64,000 nucleotides of DNA from Fasciolopsis buskii (GCA_008360955.1 LUCM01004362.1:1-64000), one strand, 5' to 3'. Shown: positions 39,301-52,130, counted from the stretch's first letter. Notes: generated by a model not told the origin, from the letters alone. A program made the numbers and translations.

Positions 39301-42300
39301 AAATTCCCTGTACATTATGGCTCGCCCTCATTTCTCAGCCTTTCGGATAGAAGACTTCACATAGATTCCGAAAGTAGAAAACTCCAGAGGCTTGGACTAG
39401 ACTGATCCACATTATTTGGCATAAACGACCAGCCGCTGAAGACAGCACTCTTCGTCATACATAATAAAGATGCATAAGAGTGCTAAGTAATCCGACGTTT
39501 TCTTTGTGAAGGTCTGCATTCATCGGGAACATTCTGTGGTTAGGGCAAACCTGAATGAGGCCATCATTGTTGTCCATTCCTTCATGTGGCTTGTTGTCTG
39601 TCCTATAAACTCATTTTGGTGTTGAAGGTAGCAACATCGGCAGCGGCTTTTGGTCAACGCAAGATTCAAAGTAATCTAGAGAAGCCCTGGTCCTCTCAGG
39701 AGAGTTCCAATCATCAGGCATGTGCAGGACCGATAGAATTGCTTCAGTCATTTAGTTAATTTTTATCGACATTTGCAAAACCGCTCAGCCGAAATGTAAA
39801 ATAATATCTATCAGACTGAATCTACTTTGACAATACATAGTCGGCTCAGCCCCAAAGGTGATCTTCTGGCACACGAATAGTAAAGCAAGACTCCATGATT
39901 GTACCCAGTGTGCAGGGCGTGATTATGTACGCAGCATTCAAGAGTTCTGGCTCAGGTATCTTCAAGCTAATCTGAAACATTGTGCATTTACCGAAGTGGG
40001 CCTTTTGGCTTTGTCAAGGTGTTAATCACAATACTGACTTTACTCCAAAATCTCCTTTTAGACTAATCTGCTGCGACACGATTACTCGTAATTTCTTGTC
40101 CGTTTTGTGCACTGGAGCAATATAAATGGGACTAATCCATGAAAAGGTGATGGTAGTTAGGTATTTAGATTGCCTGAACCACGAAGCAGGTTTTCCTTTT
40201 GAGCTCTAAACCAGACCGTTCGCATCAAAATATTTACTCGCGATCAGTGGAGTCTTTGGCCATGACGACAATCTGACCGAAACCTCGCTGAAACAGTACC
40301 TGCGGGAATAATGCGCGATGTATCCTGTTTTTTATTTTCTCCTCAGTACTGGAATTAGCATTACCGCGTCGGTTCAAATCCACCTTTTATGAATCCACTG
40401 TAACAGACAGAAAGCTATGTCATAATCTTCTTTGGCCTCAAGACTACTTGGAGTCAGTGGCCGATTGCTAGTTATTGAAGTTGGATGAGTCCTCAGTTAT
40501 CCAGAATAGTCGCAAATAGTACCATCTTGCATCCGTCTGTTTGGGGAGATTCTCAGCTACCAGTTGCTTCCATCCGTCTTTGTTTCATGGTTTTTTTGTA
40601 GAAACGCTGCTGTCATTACTACCATCAAATGAGTTAAAGTGGATATTGAAAACAGCAATTCATCTGGTCACTGAGCGACAGTGTGCGATCGATTGGAAAA
40701 TTTGGCAAATAATTGAAGAGAGGTGTATTTTTTACATAAAGTGGTGCTGCCCAATGGGAAGGGAAAAATAAAACGTATTGAGGAATGTACGACAACTGTG
40801 AAAAATTGAATTCATAAGAAGCTGCTTCGCAATTTTTAAGGATGGACACTACAAACCCTGGTAACCGATTCCGCCAGCGGATCGAGGGACAGCGGTAACA
40901 GCAGATAGACATTTTGGTAAATCAACAAGCGTGCTGAGTACTAATGACGGGTAGCAGAAAAAACAAGGCTAGTAAAAAGTGGATGTTTTGCACAATTCTG
41001 AATTATCTTAACTTTCTGTATGAAAGCGAGCTTGACTGTAAACCCCACACAGAGCGAGATGTTAGATAGCAGTCAGAAGTCTTTCATCGGTACTGATTTG
41101 TAACTAAAAGAGGAAAGCTACTATAGTGTATAACACTGTGTCTGTAGACATGTAAAAGACTGGCAAGTGAATTTAGAGGTCAGTTGGTTATTTGGGACAA
41201 AACCATTTATCTTTCGCTTTCCTGCCAACGTATGACAAAGTGGCATATTGATTATTTAATGAACTGGAATCGTCATTTGGCCCATCACTTGTGGAAATTC
41301 GAAAGAATAGGAGCAAGCATTACGGGTTCAGAGCCCGAAAACTATTGCTGCTGCTTGAATACCAGTTCTGTAATACGAAGTTCAACCCCAAAACAAACAA
41401 GATCTGGCAAGTTTTATTCACGCTGGCAAATCCATTCTTTTCAGATTTGAGCAAACAGTAAGTGGTTGTATCGTGTTTGCTGATATTCATTCAACAAAGA
41501 GAAGAAGCAAGCCATCTGTTATGCGGTTCTGACGAACACCAATATTTATCATTTTACTAACTTCAGAGGCATGAGAAATCTAGTTTCACTCGACGGAGGC
41601 TAAATATAGACGACATTTGAAGTATCACCTGTAGGTAACCGATTTCTGAATCATTATGTTTTCATGAAAAACGTAGTATCAGGCTGACAGTGTAATCCTG
41701 CAGTTTCAACGATCGGTCGGAGGTAGCCAATTAGTTGGCGTGGTGGCTACCTAATCCACAGTTAGCATCCCGTCAACCAGTGATCTGTATTTACCAAAAA
41801 CGTGGTTTTCCCCATCTAAATGACATAATAACATGTATTAAAGTATGTACATCACGAATAATACTGTGGTCAACGGTGAAAATCCAGATTAATCTAGTTC
41901 TCTTTTCATCCAGTTAATTCCATTCCAGCATTTAATACATGGAAACATACTAAAGGTTGTCCTGCTAGAGTTTCACTATTAAGAATGCAGGATGCGGTCA
42001 ACAGATTGCTCGGATAGAAGGGGGCCTTTGTCAACCCCTATTTTGAGAGCCCCGACTTTCCTCCTAGATATCGTTCAGACAACGAAGAATCCAGTCGGTC
42101 AGAATACTGGTGCACTGAATTCCCCAGCGGATCTTTTTGGAAATCGCTATTATTGCAAGAACAAATGGACACATATAAATCCTGCACACCTAAGCAATCC
42201 ACTTACAACAGGGATTGTAAGCCAATCCATCCTTTGTTACACATGAATCTTTCACTCGTTTGTTTGTTCAACTTTGCAACTTTTACCACATTTTGTATTT

Positions 42301-45300
42301 CTTGCACCTAAATGCAAATCCGACAGTCTGTGTCGGCTGGTCAAAGCTGGTTGAAAATTAAGCTAATGCACATACTGTACACAAGAGATCAACCGCACTT
42401 CGTTTATTTCTTCTTAAGAAGTCTTTATATTTTAAACAACGTGACAGAGTACTAGTAAACATTCCTTTTATATCCAGCCACAAGCAACAGCAAAATAATG
42501 GGGCTTATGGTTGAGGGGCATCTCACGGATTCCAATAGCAGGTGATATGCTTAGTCTTGACTATACAACTTGGGAAAGCGGCATTAATGAGTAAAACAGA
42601 TACAAGTAAACAACCTTTTAGGCAATTCAAGTAACTTGTGCTAAGATACAGTTTATTCCTGAAACGCGTCTTGATAACCGTGATCTGAGTTAGGTGACCA
42701 ATCAGAGTGGTCAAAAATGGCTATCCCGCGTCAGCAACAAAAAGGTGCAGTGATAAGCTATCTGGTTGGATTTGGCCAAGTTTAAAACCAAGGTACTCCA
42801 AAGCCACTCGGGCAATCCAACCTACAAACTAAATTAATCAGTAGCATAATTTTGGCACAAACGGACGTTCAGGTTTCCAATTACGAGCCATAAGTGATAC
42901 TTTAACTTACAACCATACAGCCTGAGGTTCAGGTCAAGTTTTAACTCAGAAACGCATGACATGAACAGCCATTAATTGATTATCAAACGTCAGCATTGCT
43001 TGAATTTGCACCTCTGAAGGACTGATTGATTCACATTCAAAAGTGAGTACTAAACGCCTTTGTAAATCATGAACTGGAAATCACGGTTTACGGAATAATC
43101 CAAAACTCCTCGTTTATCATAAACAGTCTCTTCACGAATTGATTGGAGTTAACCCAATTTGAATGATTTCTCCTCTTTGGTTTTGACAGTAAGGGTTAGG
43201 AGTTACCATTCCAATGATGGATTAGGTTCCCCACTCCCTTGCACTGCCTACAGCAATTTGTGCAAATGTATATTCATTTGGACTTCAGTTTGCAATAAAA
43301 ACGTGCAAGCATTAATGGCCTGGTTCGTTTTGTTATCGCACAGCACAGATTATTTCGTTTGTTAGCCTGCAAACGAAAATCTAAAAGCAATGCAAGTAGT
43401 AAAATATTGTACGTGGCTTGGACCTTCAAAGCTTATTATAGAAACAACGAACTTCTGGACAGCCTCAAAATAAAAAAAATAAAAAATTAAAATTGACTAG
43501 ATACTTAGGATTAGTCAAGTGTAATGCTTTGATGACATTGCCGGTGAACGAAGTTCGTGTTCAAATATTCGGCTTAGTAAATTGCTTTCCGTATATGAGA
43601 AGAAATGGTTTTCTTTTTGTTAAACACGGTTTTACACAGATCTACGAAAATCCGAATAAAATTTTAATATAAACGAGTGTGTTCAGACACCATGGTTTGA
43701 AATACATTATGAAAACGTAGGGTGGTTTTTATGCTTGTATCTGCATGAGATAACTAGAGACAAAAACCGAGAACTTCGTCACACTTAGCTTGTACATAAA
43801 AATGCAGGCACCTCAATAGAATTGTAAACGGGTATAAGACAATCAAGCATTACTTCTAGGACTATCGGGAAACAGAAGTCAGATTGTCGTCAGATTTTCG
43901 GCGCTTTATCAGCATTTGTGATTATCGAATCCAAAGAGATGGAATTTACCAATGTTATATCCCATTGTATGCTCGTTCTTTGTTATTTCCCGGACAGAAT
44001 AAAATTCAAACATACGGTTGCTAGGACTAAGTAAGCGGACTGACATGAACAATGGGATTCACTCTGATGGCAGAGATCTTGCAATAATTTCTTTTTCCTC
44101 GAACATCACGAAACAGTACGCTCGTCTTTACGATGATCAATTTTAAATAGAAACACCTGAAGTTTTCATTTGATATTACTTAATCGGTACTCACCGCAGA
44201 TTTCATAGTAATTCAAGCGCCTGGACTGGTAAAATCATCAAGCAAGATTTCTATTAACATTTCAAAGCTCACTAAAGCTGTTCTTATCCTTGCGGAGAAA
44301 ATAAATAGGCCGCCATAATTAAACATCTCCAGAGACGAAATCGTGGATAAAATCACCGAGCTCATTTTTGGTACGTGTTTAGTACACATTAGCAGCTGTT
44401 AGCACCAGGAGCAATTCTGGTTTATTCACTGTTTATTGCAGAGTGCAGCGTAACAATTTCGGAACAGTTCAAATTTACAATGGACCAGCAAACTGTGTCC
44501 AAATGACCTTGGGTTCAGCGCTCACATTGATACTGATCAGAAAATTCTTGAAGTGGAGATTGTTATCCACCTCTGCAACATATCACTGAGACGTTGTTGT
44601 GCCCGACTGTGCATCAGTTTCCTTATTCGGATAACCAAAGTGGCGCCCATTATGCCACTTCAAATTAACCACTCACAAACTCGATAGATGTCGCCTACTG
44701 TTACTTTTTCTATGTTGCTTTTAAGCAATATTTGTGTATGTGTTGAAAAGGAGTAATTACAGATGAAAACGTTTATCCATCTAATTTTTACTGTGTTTGG
44801 TTGGTCTCAATTTCTAATCCCTGATTTTATGTTTTGTAAGTCTTAAGCGAGTCTTTGAGGGACTAAATGCATTTCTTGGTTTGCTTTAAAAATTTCTCTG
44901 GGTCTTGAACTGTTCCATTCCCTGGGCATAATCAGCAGTGAACGATAAGAATGAGCAAACGGGGACTGTGCTAAAACATTTCAGACATTTGGTAAATAAT
45001 CTGTCAAGCGTCACATCATATTAATTGTCCTTTTGTTGCGTTCAACAACAAATATGCCATATTCCCATAGGAGCGTTTAATTCACAAGGAAGATGAGCAA
45101 ATTGTTTGCAAAGTTGGCATAGTCTAACTTACAAAGGAAAAATCTTTTTCACTTAAGTGAATGTCTGACAGATCGTACGTGGATCAGATGCGTTTTTTCT
45201 GTCACCAACACTGAAATTTCCACTTCTTAATAAAACACTTCAGGTATTTTCAGCTGGATTTATACTTTGGGTCAGTGTTCACGGAAAGCAATGTCTAGAT

Positions 45301-45847
45301 GAAATTTACTTCCCTTTGAATTTATATGTTGATTCAATAATTATAATTCCCTACAGTGAATTACACTAGCTGCTTTAGGATTTGTTGGTTATCTCTCGTT
45401 CCCTCCATATAGCTGCATTTGTTATCGTCTGCGATGTTGTCCAAATACCAACGAGAACACCTTCACCATCCACACCAGCACAACAAATCCGTGCGCATAT
45501 ATCTGATCAAACAAGCTGGACATGGAAAAAAGTCGGTGTAACACCAGATAGATCAAATTAGCATATACTGTTTGTTTCTCAGCTGATGCTCAGCCGATAT
45601 TAGATATTAAAACAGAACTGGAATAGTTGAATACTGTTTCGTGCTAGCCAAGAAGGACATAAACGAGAAGAAATATCGTAAGCTGATCGATTCACACACG
45701 GCAGGTGTGTACTCAACATTATGATTTTGTTGTTAACTATTTTGATGATAGTTTGGGACCCCCCTTCTACATTTTCCTTCGTGTAAGTTATTCTAAACCG
45801 CTGTTTACTATTAGGCAGGCTAGGCAAATGAGAACACGAATCCCAAG
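39301..45847. other. Intergenic or intronic DNA, probably including the decayed 5' part of the 38 kb LINE
   Basis: 39.3-40.3 kb may hold the unrecognisable endonuclease half of the minus-strand RTE relic. At 40373-40383 there is an isolated exact box B (GGTTCAAATCC) without a convincing box A. The 40.5-40.9 and 41.99-42.25 kb frames have no motif. An A-rich run lies at 43466-43494. Nothing else seen. Confidence 0.4.
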
Positions 45848-45861
45848 TAAGATAATATATA
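45848..45861 (+). repeat. Left direct repeat (putative target-site duplication)
   Basis: TAAGATAATATATA, repeated exactly at 46250-46263 on the far side of the inverted SINE structure. A 14-bp exact direct repeat at these positions fits a target-site duplication from target-primed reverse transcription, though the motif is AT-rich. Confidence 0.6.
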
Positions 45862-45947
45862 ATTCACCATGTTATATCATCGCTCAACTCACCATAAAGA
45901 AACCATGGAAGCACTGTACAGCTGTTTCATCCTTGTTAGGAATCATC
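45861..45947 (-). repeat. SINE body, left arm of 87-bp inverted repeat
   Basis: Reverse complement of 46123-46209 with three mismatches in 87 positions. On the minus strand it directly follows the tRNA-Leu-like head and so forms the body of a SINE reading from 46041 down to 45861. Confidence 0.9.
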
Positions 45948-45966
45948 AGCAGTGCATATCCACCGC

Positions 45967-46041
45967 GCCCGAACTGGGACGCGAACCCGAACAAGGACGA
46001 ACGATTCTGAGTCGAACGCCTTGGCCATTACGCTACCGGGC
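45967..46041 (-). mobile_element. tRNA-Leu(CAG)-derived SINE head
   Basis: The minus strand starts GCCCGGTAGCGTAATGGCC, a good box A (TAGCGTAATGGCCAAGG). It continues TTCGACTCAGAATCG, whose seven-base loop CTCAGAA carries T33, anticodon CAG and A37 as in tRNA-Leu. It ends GGGTTCGCGTCCCAGTTC, a box-B/T-arm region, then GGGC, which pairs with the 5' GCCC. At about 75 nt it is shorter than a normal tRNA-Leu, the anticodon stem has mismatches, and it runs straight into the 87-bp SINE body. I therefore read it as a SINE head and not a working tRNA gene. Confidence 0.75.
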
Positions 46042-46122
46042 AGGTTCGTTGAACTTCACTACATGATGTTGCACCTATCCGTCACTGATTTGCATGGTTA
46101 CTGTCGGTTAGCTCACAGCGAT

Positions 46123-46209
46123 GATGATTCCTAACAAGGATGGAACAGCTGTACAGTGCTTCCATGGTTTCCTTATGGTGAGTTGAGCGATGATATCACA
46201 TGGTGAATT
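46123..46209 (+). repeat. SINE body, right arm of 87-bp inverted repeat
   Basis: Inverted copy of 45861-45947 (84 of 87 positions identical). Its upstream side (46046-46122) does not match the tRNA-like head, so only the body is duplicated. Together the arms can fold into a long hairpin around a 175-nt loop. Confidence 0.9.
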
Positions 46210-46249
46210 ATTTCATGTAAACATTCAATCTCCTACTACTAAAATGTAC

Positions 46250-46263
46250 TAAGATAATATATA
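46250..46263 (+). repeat. Right direct repeat (putative target-site duplication)
   Basis: Exact second copy of TAAGATAATATATA found at 45848-45861. It places the right end of the insertion about 40 bp beyond the right arm. Confidence 0.6.
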
Positions 46264-48241
46264 TAAGAAATTCATATGTAACAGTCAGATCAGATAGCGG
46301 AAGAGGCAACGCCTAAATGAAGAATGGCAGTTAACTTACGTTTTTGACACTGATAGGAGTTGCAGAACTCAGCATTTTGGTGGATTCACAGTAGAAATCA
46401 CTGTCACGATTAAACAGCCGGATTTCAGGTCAGCCAGTGGATAATGAGTAATAGAAATATCTCGCGGCGTAACATCACATAAAAGAGCCCGGCAAAAGCT
46501 GGACGAGTTCAACACAGGAGACCTGGATAATATTAAGGCTCGAAATAGGAAGACAAAACAATTTGTTCTCATGGAACACCATACAGGCCATAGAACATTG
46601 GGGACTCCTTGTTTGAGTAGATGATTTTGGCTAGATGTCTTGTCGATGGAGAAGTCACGTGGGTTGCATGAAACCCATATTGGTTACGTGTAACAAGCAA
46701 CATAATATGATAAAACACCCCACGTCAATAACCGATATCTAGTAAGCTAAAGTCACATGTGAATGACAAGAACACAGGCATTATGTGAGATTTGGTGCAC
46801 CTGTCAACAAGTGTTACATTTGCAGTCACATGACTTGATGGACGACATTTTGTTTTGAAAGTGACTGGATTGTGTTACCTCAGTTCTAGCCTCAAATGCA
46901 GAAATATTGATCATCTCAGAAAACAAAATTACAACTATTCATATTAAGAGCGAAATGTGAGCCTGGTAAAGACCGGATGTCCAGAAGTATGGGCATTAAA
47001 GATGGATTCCAAACAGAAAATATCAATTCCAAGCCACGCTCACAAGTAATGTTAATGTGTTTATACAAAAACATTAATCGATAAAGCTGAAGGTTAACAA
47101 GCTGAAAATTGCATATGGAATATCTGTATTTTGCTCTGGTTACACGCAGTTTGAACCGTGCAGCTTGGATGTGACCAGAATCGGAAAACGGAAAGCACAT
47201 TAGCTGGTTAGTAATGGATGGTTTGCTATTTTATATCATCCCTACAGAAAACGTTTTCTAACGGTTTCGTTCGGGTTCTGAACTAAAATATTAAAGAATA
47301 AAACTAGGTGGAGAAAATCTATTTTTTATTCGTATTCATGTCATTGGTTCCCTTTAGATATGAAGACCATCCCATAAGACAAAAAAGCGAGATGGTTGAA
47401 TGAAGAGAATTAGTCTTTAGCAAAAATAGAATAGTGCTTACAGATGATGGTTATGTACCTTCACGGACAAAGCCCAGTTGCGTGGTGTGATTGCTGTTCT
47501 AGGAAAAAGGTGAACAGGTGTACATAGGATGGAGCTGCATACTCTCATATCTCGTTTGGTACTCGTGAACAGAAGTCCGTTTTGGATGTGAAGGGAATGG
47601 GGAACTTGGTAGCTAACAAGGTCCTATTATTGGGACATGAAAGAAGGCAGTGTAATGTCTGATTCAATAACGCCCTTAAACAACCGACTGATACAGACAC
47701 ATCTGCTATGGACGCCAACCGTCTGAGTTCCATCTTCTACACGTCTCATTAGGTTGACTGCACCCATTTTTGTTGTCCGGATTTTAATATTGATAACATA
47801 TTTCCATTCTTTACTTAATCGCTTTATTTGACCAAACGTTTTCTTATTCCAGTTAGTACCGGCCGTAATTTTTGTTTGGTGGTGACAAAATCATGAATTG
47901 TTGCAAATCAGGTTTTTCATCACTTGGCGTTTTTCTCAATACATTATTTGTACTGCTGAATGTAGTTAGTTCTAATTATAAACACATTCCCTGAACTTAA
48001 TGCATGGTAATGTCGGACATGCAAAGTGAATTGCAGTAAAGGCAATCGATGAATACTCAGCTGAAAGGTGATCTCAGTGTAGTCAATACATATGCGCAGA
48101 ACTTAATATGCATAGGAGCGGTAACAAGCAAGCTAAATTATCGCCATCATATTCCACTCACAACAGTAGTCAGATCGCATTTCAAAACCGTGGAACAAAT
48201 CAAGCTATGAATACCGAGCAAGCATGCCGGTAACTAAACAA
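46264..48241. other. Intergenic or intronic DNA, no gene recognised
   Basis: A minus-strand 94-codon frame from ATG at about 47200 (MCFPFSDSGHIQAARF) has no motif or splice support. Nothing else seen. Confidence 0.4.
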
Positions 48242-48775
48242 TTACGAAAAGGATCGGATTTGATTTTTTTCTACACGGTTGTTTTGGCATGTTACATCAG
48301 TAAATAGATTGAACAGATCATCAATTTCGGAATAAAGTAAACAAAAACAAAGTCCGAACTGAAACCAATTGAATAGATGGCTACGTTTGGAAGTTATGGG
48401 ACGGGCACTAATTAGTTTCTTTATGTTACAACCTATCCAGGTAATTCCAGGAATTTTCCTTTCTAGTAACGAATTGCGAGTGTCATATACACGACATTCT
48501 TTCTCTTTGCCAACCCCTAGTGACTTTGGGAAGAAGGGGAGCAAAGTATTACGGGCACAACTGTTTACGTTGCCAGAAAATGTGAATGAATTTCGAAGCA
48601 AAACGAGGACAAAAGCACCCACCTCGTCGCCTTCAGTAAGGCTGAAACAAAACCTAAAGAAAGTATGAAGCAAAGTCGCCTTACCCATTTTGAACAACAA
48701 AACTCCCCTAGCAAGTAAAAGGAAGTGCTTTATACTGCACTGTATTGCAATGTGCTTTGCACTCGCCTGAGACAC
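48242..48775 (-). other. Longest open frame in the window, overlapping an opposite-strand exon-like frame
   Basis: Minus-strand frame of 177 codons opening with GTG; its first ATG is at residue 30 (MGKATLLHTFFRFCFSL). It has hydrophobic patches, several cysteines and no known motif. On the plus strand the same DNA holds a 99-codon frame with a strong acceptor (GGAATTTTCCTTTCTAG) and a good donor (TCA/GTAAGG near 48637), encoding a basic, serine/threonine/proline-rich segment (LPTPSDFGKKGSKVLRAQ). At most one strand is likely to be coding, and I cannot decide which. Chance is not excluded for either. Confidence 0.2.
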
Positions 48776-50339
48776 AAGCTTTTAATCGTAAAACTCTCAA
48801 AGCCTTATAGAAGCTGGCAAGCCTTAAAAATTTCAGTTCTGTTCAGTTTGCACAACTTTTTTGCTTACACTAACATGCTATATTTTTTGGTTCCTATCTT
48901 GCCGAAAATCAATAGATATTTCGGTAGATGAATTACAGGAAATCGGAAGTATTTAAAACATAAAACTCCACGGACTGCGGCCAACAGGCTGAATGCCTAA
49001 AGTCTCCATGTGTTGCACTGCAAAATCTGGTGTACACCAACCCGTTGATCAAATTCTGTCAATGCAAGCACTCCATTGTTTAGGACTTTAATACATTTTC
49101 AGCACGTCACTGGTGGTTCGTCCCGATCCATACTTCAATCAATATTTGCCTCGGAGAAACATGTTTCTCAAGTACGATATACTGTGGATACAGTCATCGC
49201 ATGTCTCAACACAGTGAACCTATTTATATTGAATGTCCGTTCAATCTACTGAGTTCTACGGTCTATCACCAGTTTAATAGCTAAAGTACCAGTTCCTCCA
49301 TACTCTAACGTAACTTAAAAGATATCGCTGTTCGGACGTTGACGGTCAAGGCATGTCTGTGCACATTAGTCATGTTTCTCAGCTACAGACCAAGAGCATC
49401 CGAACGGCTTGTCGATCAATAGATGAATTTTTAGTTTTCAGAAGGAACCTTCAGTCTGCCAAATCTGGATGAAGTAAACTGTCGACAGTTTTTGATATAA
49501 AGTAAAACAGTATGTGAGGGGAATTCACAAACTGACAAATCGGCTTGTAGTGGACTGGCGTTTCGGAGAGAATTCCATTTACGAATTCTAATAAATCGTT
49601 TGTTGCTAGTGAGAAGAAGAGTAATAAGTCAGAAAACGGCCGATGATGCTGAGGACTTTCCCTAGGAGTTCAAAATCAACCGTGTGAATACCAACGAAAA
49701 TCGCAGAAAAAAAAGAATAAAGGGGGAAGAACTGTATTAGAAATAAATAGATCAACATTACCTGATGAGAGTGAGATCAACACAGTGATCTCATGTGAAA
49801 GAAACGTAGTCACGGTTAAATTCGGTTTATGTAAAGTGCATGATACTCTTAAAAATGACTGTGCCTTCTGACGCTGTTTTTTAACTTATTGAAAATTGAA
49901 GTGGAACTGGCAAGTTACCGCATTCTCGGACAAAAAAAGATATTTCGCTAAAATTGTTTGGGAAGAAAGATGGCGGAACAACAACTTGGACTATTTATTT
50001 TCTTTTTATCTGCTAATATTGTTGAGAATGGCTGTTCAGACCTTTAGGAAATTACGGAGCAAAACCAAATAACTGTGGTTTCCTGCGAAAAAATACCAGG
50101 CCGCGAAGTAGACGGCCGATTCATCAGCCAGAAATGCCTAGTTTAAGTATTTTGGTGTTTAAGATGTATAGGATTAGGACTAACTGAAATTACTGCTAGT
50201 AAATCATGAAGAGAACGCAGTTATCCTGGCACTTCTGTGGAGGCAACCAACTCAAATTAAGGAGCATCTGAAGAACAACAATCAATTAATCACATAGTAC
50301 ATCAGAAAATAGGTGGACAAATACAAATGTCAGTGTTAG
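48776..50339. other. Intergenic or intronic DNA, no gene recognised
   Basis: Nothing recognised. Confidence 0.45.
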
Positions 50340-50369
50340 TAGACAATTTCAGATCGTCAAACTCAAGAA

Positions 50370-50550
50370 CTTGGTTAGCACAAATTTAGTCCCACGGTTC
50401 GGTTTGACACCTGATAGCGGGAAATTGTGGATCTTGTCACATAACCGCATTGTCATGCAATTACCGTTACGCGATGAAGGCGTCTTGGAAAAGGCGTAGA
50501 TAATCTGTCTTATTGCAGAAATAGAACAAATTCAGGAACACAGGCTGAAA
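50370..50550 (+). repeat. Dispersed repeat of unknown family, copy 1
   Basis: Shares ATAATCTGTCTTATTGC(A/C)GAAATAG (50509-50531 here, 53357-53379 in copy 2), TGTCATGC and a C(T)TGGTTAGCA block in the same order with 53241-53410. Similarity is patchy, as expected for old copies. Confidence 0.5.
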
Positions 50551-51545
50551 AAACATCAGTTAGATATGACATAACAGCGAATAGATCAACTATAGGAAAG
50601 CACTTGTTGGTAACCCTAGGTGATTCACTTAGTGGCTAATAATTTTTTGATGAAATACTATGCTGACGAATTTTGGTATTTTCAGGCCGGGTAAATAAAA
50701 TATTCCGGTATTATGAATGTCTTATGCATGACCAGTATTGGTTTGTCATCATCGGCATCTGAAAAAGAAAACGTTTGAAAGACTGTATGAGTAGAAGGTT
50801 GGTGAATAAGCAAGTTAAAACGATGAACTCTATATTGGAACCTTTGACTGTATCACGAAAACTGAGGCAGATTTAGCAGCCTACATTTTGTTCCCTAAAG
50901 TATTTCGAGAAAGTCTTCTCGTGGCGGATTCAAAATGTTATTCCAAATTCTAAGAAGGACTGTATTAATCATAAATGCATAAGTCTAACCCAGGGTAGCG
51001 TCGAAGCGCCTAGATTTCGTCCTTCTTAGCAGGTTGAAGAACGCACATAAAAAGCAAACGCCTGAGAAATGAGCTGGCTTTAGCAAAAGTTTTGTAAGGT
51101 TTAACCAAAATTTCACCCTCCTGTAATTAGTAGAACGAAATTTTGCTTTCCAAAGGCTAAATACCATTCTGTTCCAAGCAACTCATGCATTTTCGACGCA
51201 GTTGACAGGTTTGCACTGAGGCAGTTTTTGAGGGATGAACTACCTGATAATTGTGTTGATGTTCGAAGATTCATACCCTCAAACCTAAAGGTTGATCAGA
51301 GCTTATGTCCAGCTTTTTCCACTTTATGAAGTCTCCAGTGAATTGCGATAGGTCAACTCTGTGCCCCCATTTCTTTTCGACTTTCCCAAAGAGGATGACC
51401 CGTAGCATGCCTTTTCTGGTTTTTTAGACGGTGGGGTTGAACTTCTCCTAGATAACAGAAATTTTGTCTTAGTTTTCTCCGATGGACTCGTCTTGTTCAG
51501 AGGCTATTCAATACTCTTTGAAACTCCCGGCGATTGAGGTATTTC
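50551..51545. other. Region downstream of the minus-strand candidate gene, no gene recognised
   Basis: A short minus-strand frame at 50985-51167 has no motif. Nothing else seen. Confidence 0.4.
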
Positions 51546-51551
51546 TTTATT
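51546..51551 (-). terminator. AATAAA polyadenylation signal
   Basis: Canonical AATAAA on the minus strand, 70 nt beyond the TAA stop of the frame ending at 51622. The distance and orientation suit the 3' end of that transcript. Confidence 0.5.
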
Positions 51552-51621
51552 TACTTTACAACTTCAAAACGTGAGCCACTCGTAGCATTATGTACCTTCA
51601 CTCACCATTCGTGGTAAAATG

Positions 51622-51938
51622 TTAGAGGTAGTCAACTGCTTTGCGGGTCTTGGGATTCTGATTATAAGTTTTATTGAGGATTTGAAAGGTCACATCACGA
51701 AAGCCAGGGCAGCTTTTGCGAACTAGCAACATTTGTCCCTCTGCAATTACACTTGGCTTTGTTTTAGGACATATGCGCACAGTGCCACAGTTATTATTGT
51801 TCTCTACCGTTGAAATGCATAACCTCCGATCGTTAAGGACGCCCGGTAACTCTTTGGATTTGGCCATGGATATCCCCGAGGGATTTTCCAATTCTGGTGG
51901 GAACGTCGGATAAGCAATGACGTGGTGTATTATCGTCC
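51622..51938 (-). CDS. Candidate 3'-terminal exon of a cysteine-containing protein
   Basis: The minus-strand frame runs from a possible acceptor (ATTACATCCCTCAG) to TAA at 51624-51622, followed by AATAAA 70 nt later. It reads TIIHHVIAYPTFPPELENPS, then DRRLCISTVENNNNCGTVRI, CPKTKPSVIAEGQMLLVRKS and CPGFRDVTF, ending KAVDYL. The CPKxKP...LLV segment resembles by eye the CPKIKP...YLLLG segment of netrin-type (NTR/C345C) modules, but the rest does not clearly follow and I do not claim the family. Joined to 52075-52130 the codon phases match (phase 1). A stronger acceptor at 52009-52010 is also phase-compatible, but its frame stops near 51833 and would give a different C-terminus. Confidence 0.4.
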
Positions 51939-52074
51939 CTGAGGGATGTAATCACTCTACATGACATTATTTGGCTTTCTGCGATTTTATCGCGTATGTT
52001 AGGCAAGGCTGGAAGAAGCAAAAAACGGTCAGGATAAGTTGTGTCGCATAGCCATGAAAAAATTATTTTCATAC

Positions 52075-52130
52075 CTGGCACTGGATGTTGATTCAAATCG
52101 TCACGGTCTAGATGCAAGTGCTCAGGACGG
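52075..52130 (-). CDS. Candidate penultimate exon
   Basis: A 56-nt minus-strand exon with acceptor CCCAATTGACAG and donor CAG/GTATGA, reading RPEHLHLDRDDLNQHPVP and ending in phase 1. The following exon candidate at 51938 begins with the two bases needed to complete a glycine codon. Hydrophilic; family unknown. Upstream exons were not placed. Confidence 0.35.

Noticed and set aside
40373..40383. Isolated exact box B (GGTTCAAATCC)
   Set aside because: No box A at the right distance and no cloverleaf pairing could be drawn.
45967..46041. Functional tRNA-Leu gene
   Set aside because: It is too short for tRNA-Leu, the anticodon stem has mismatches, and it is continuous with a SINE body duplicated next to it.
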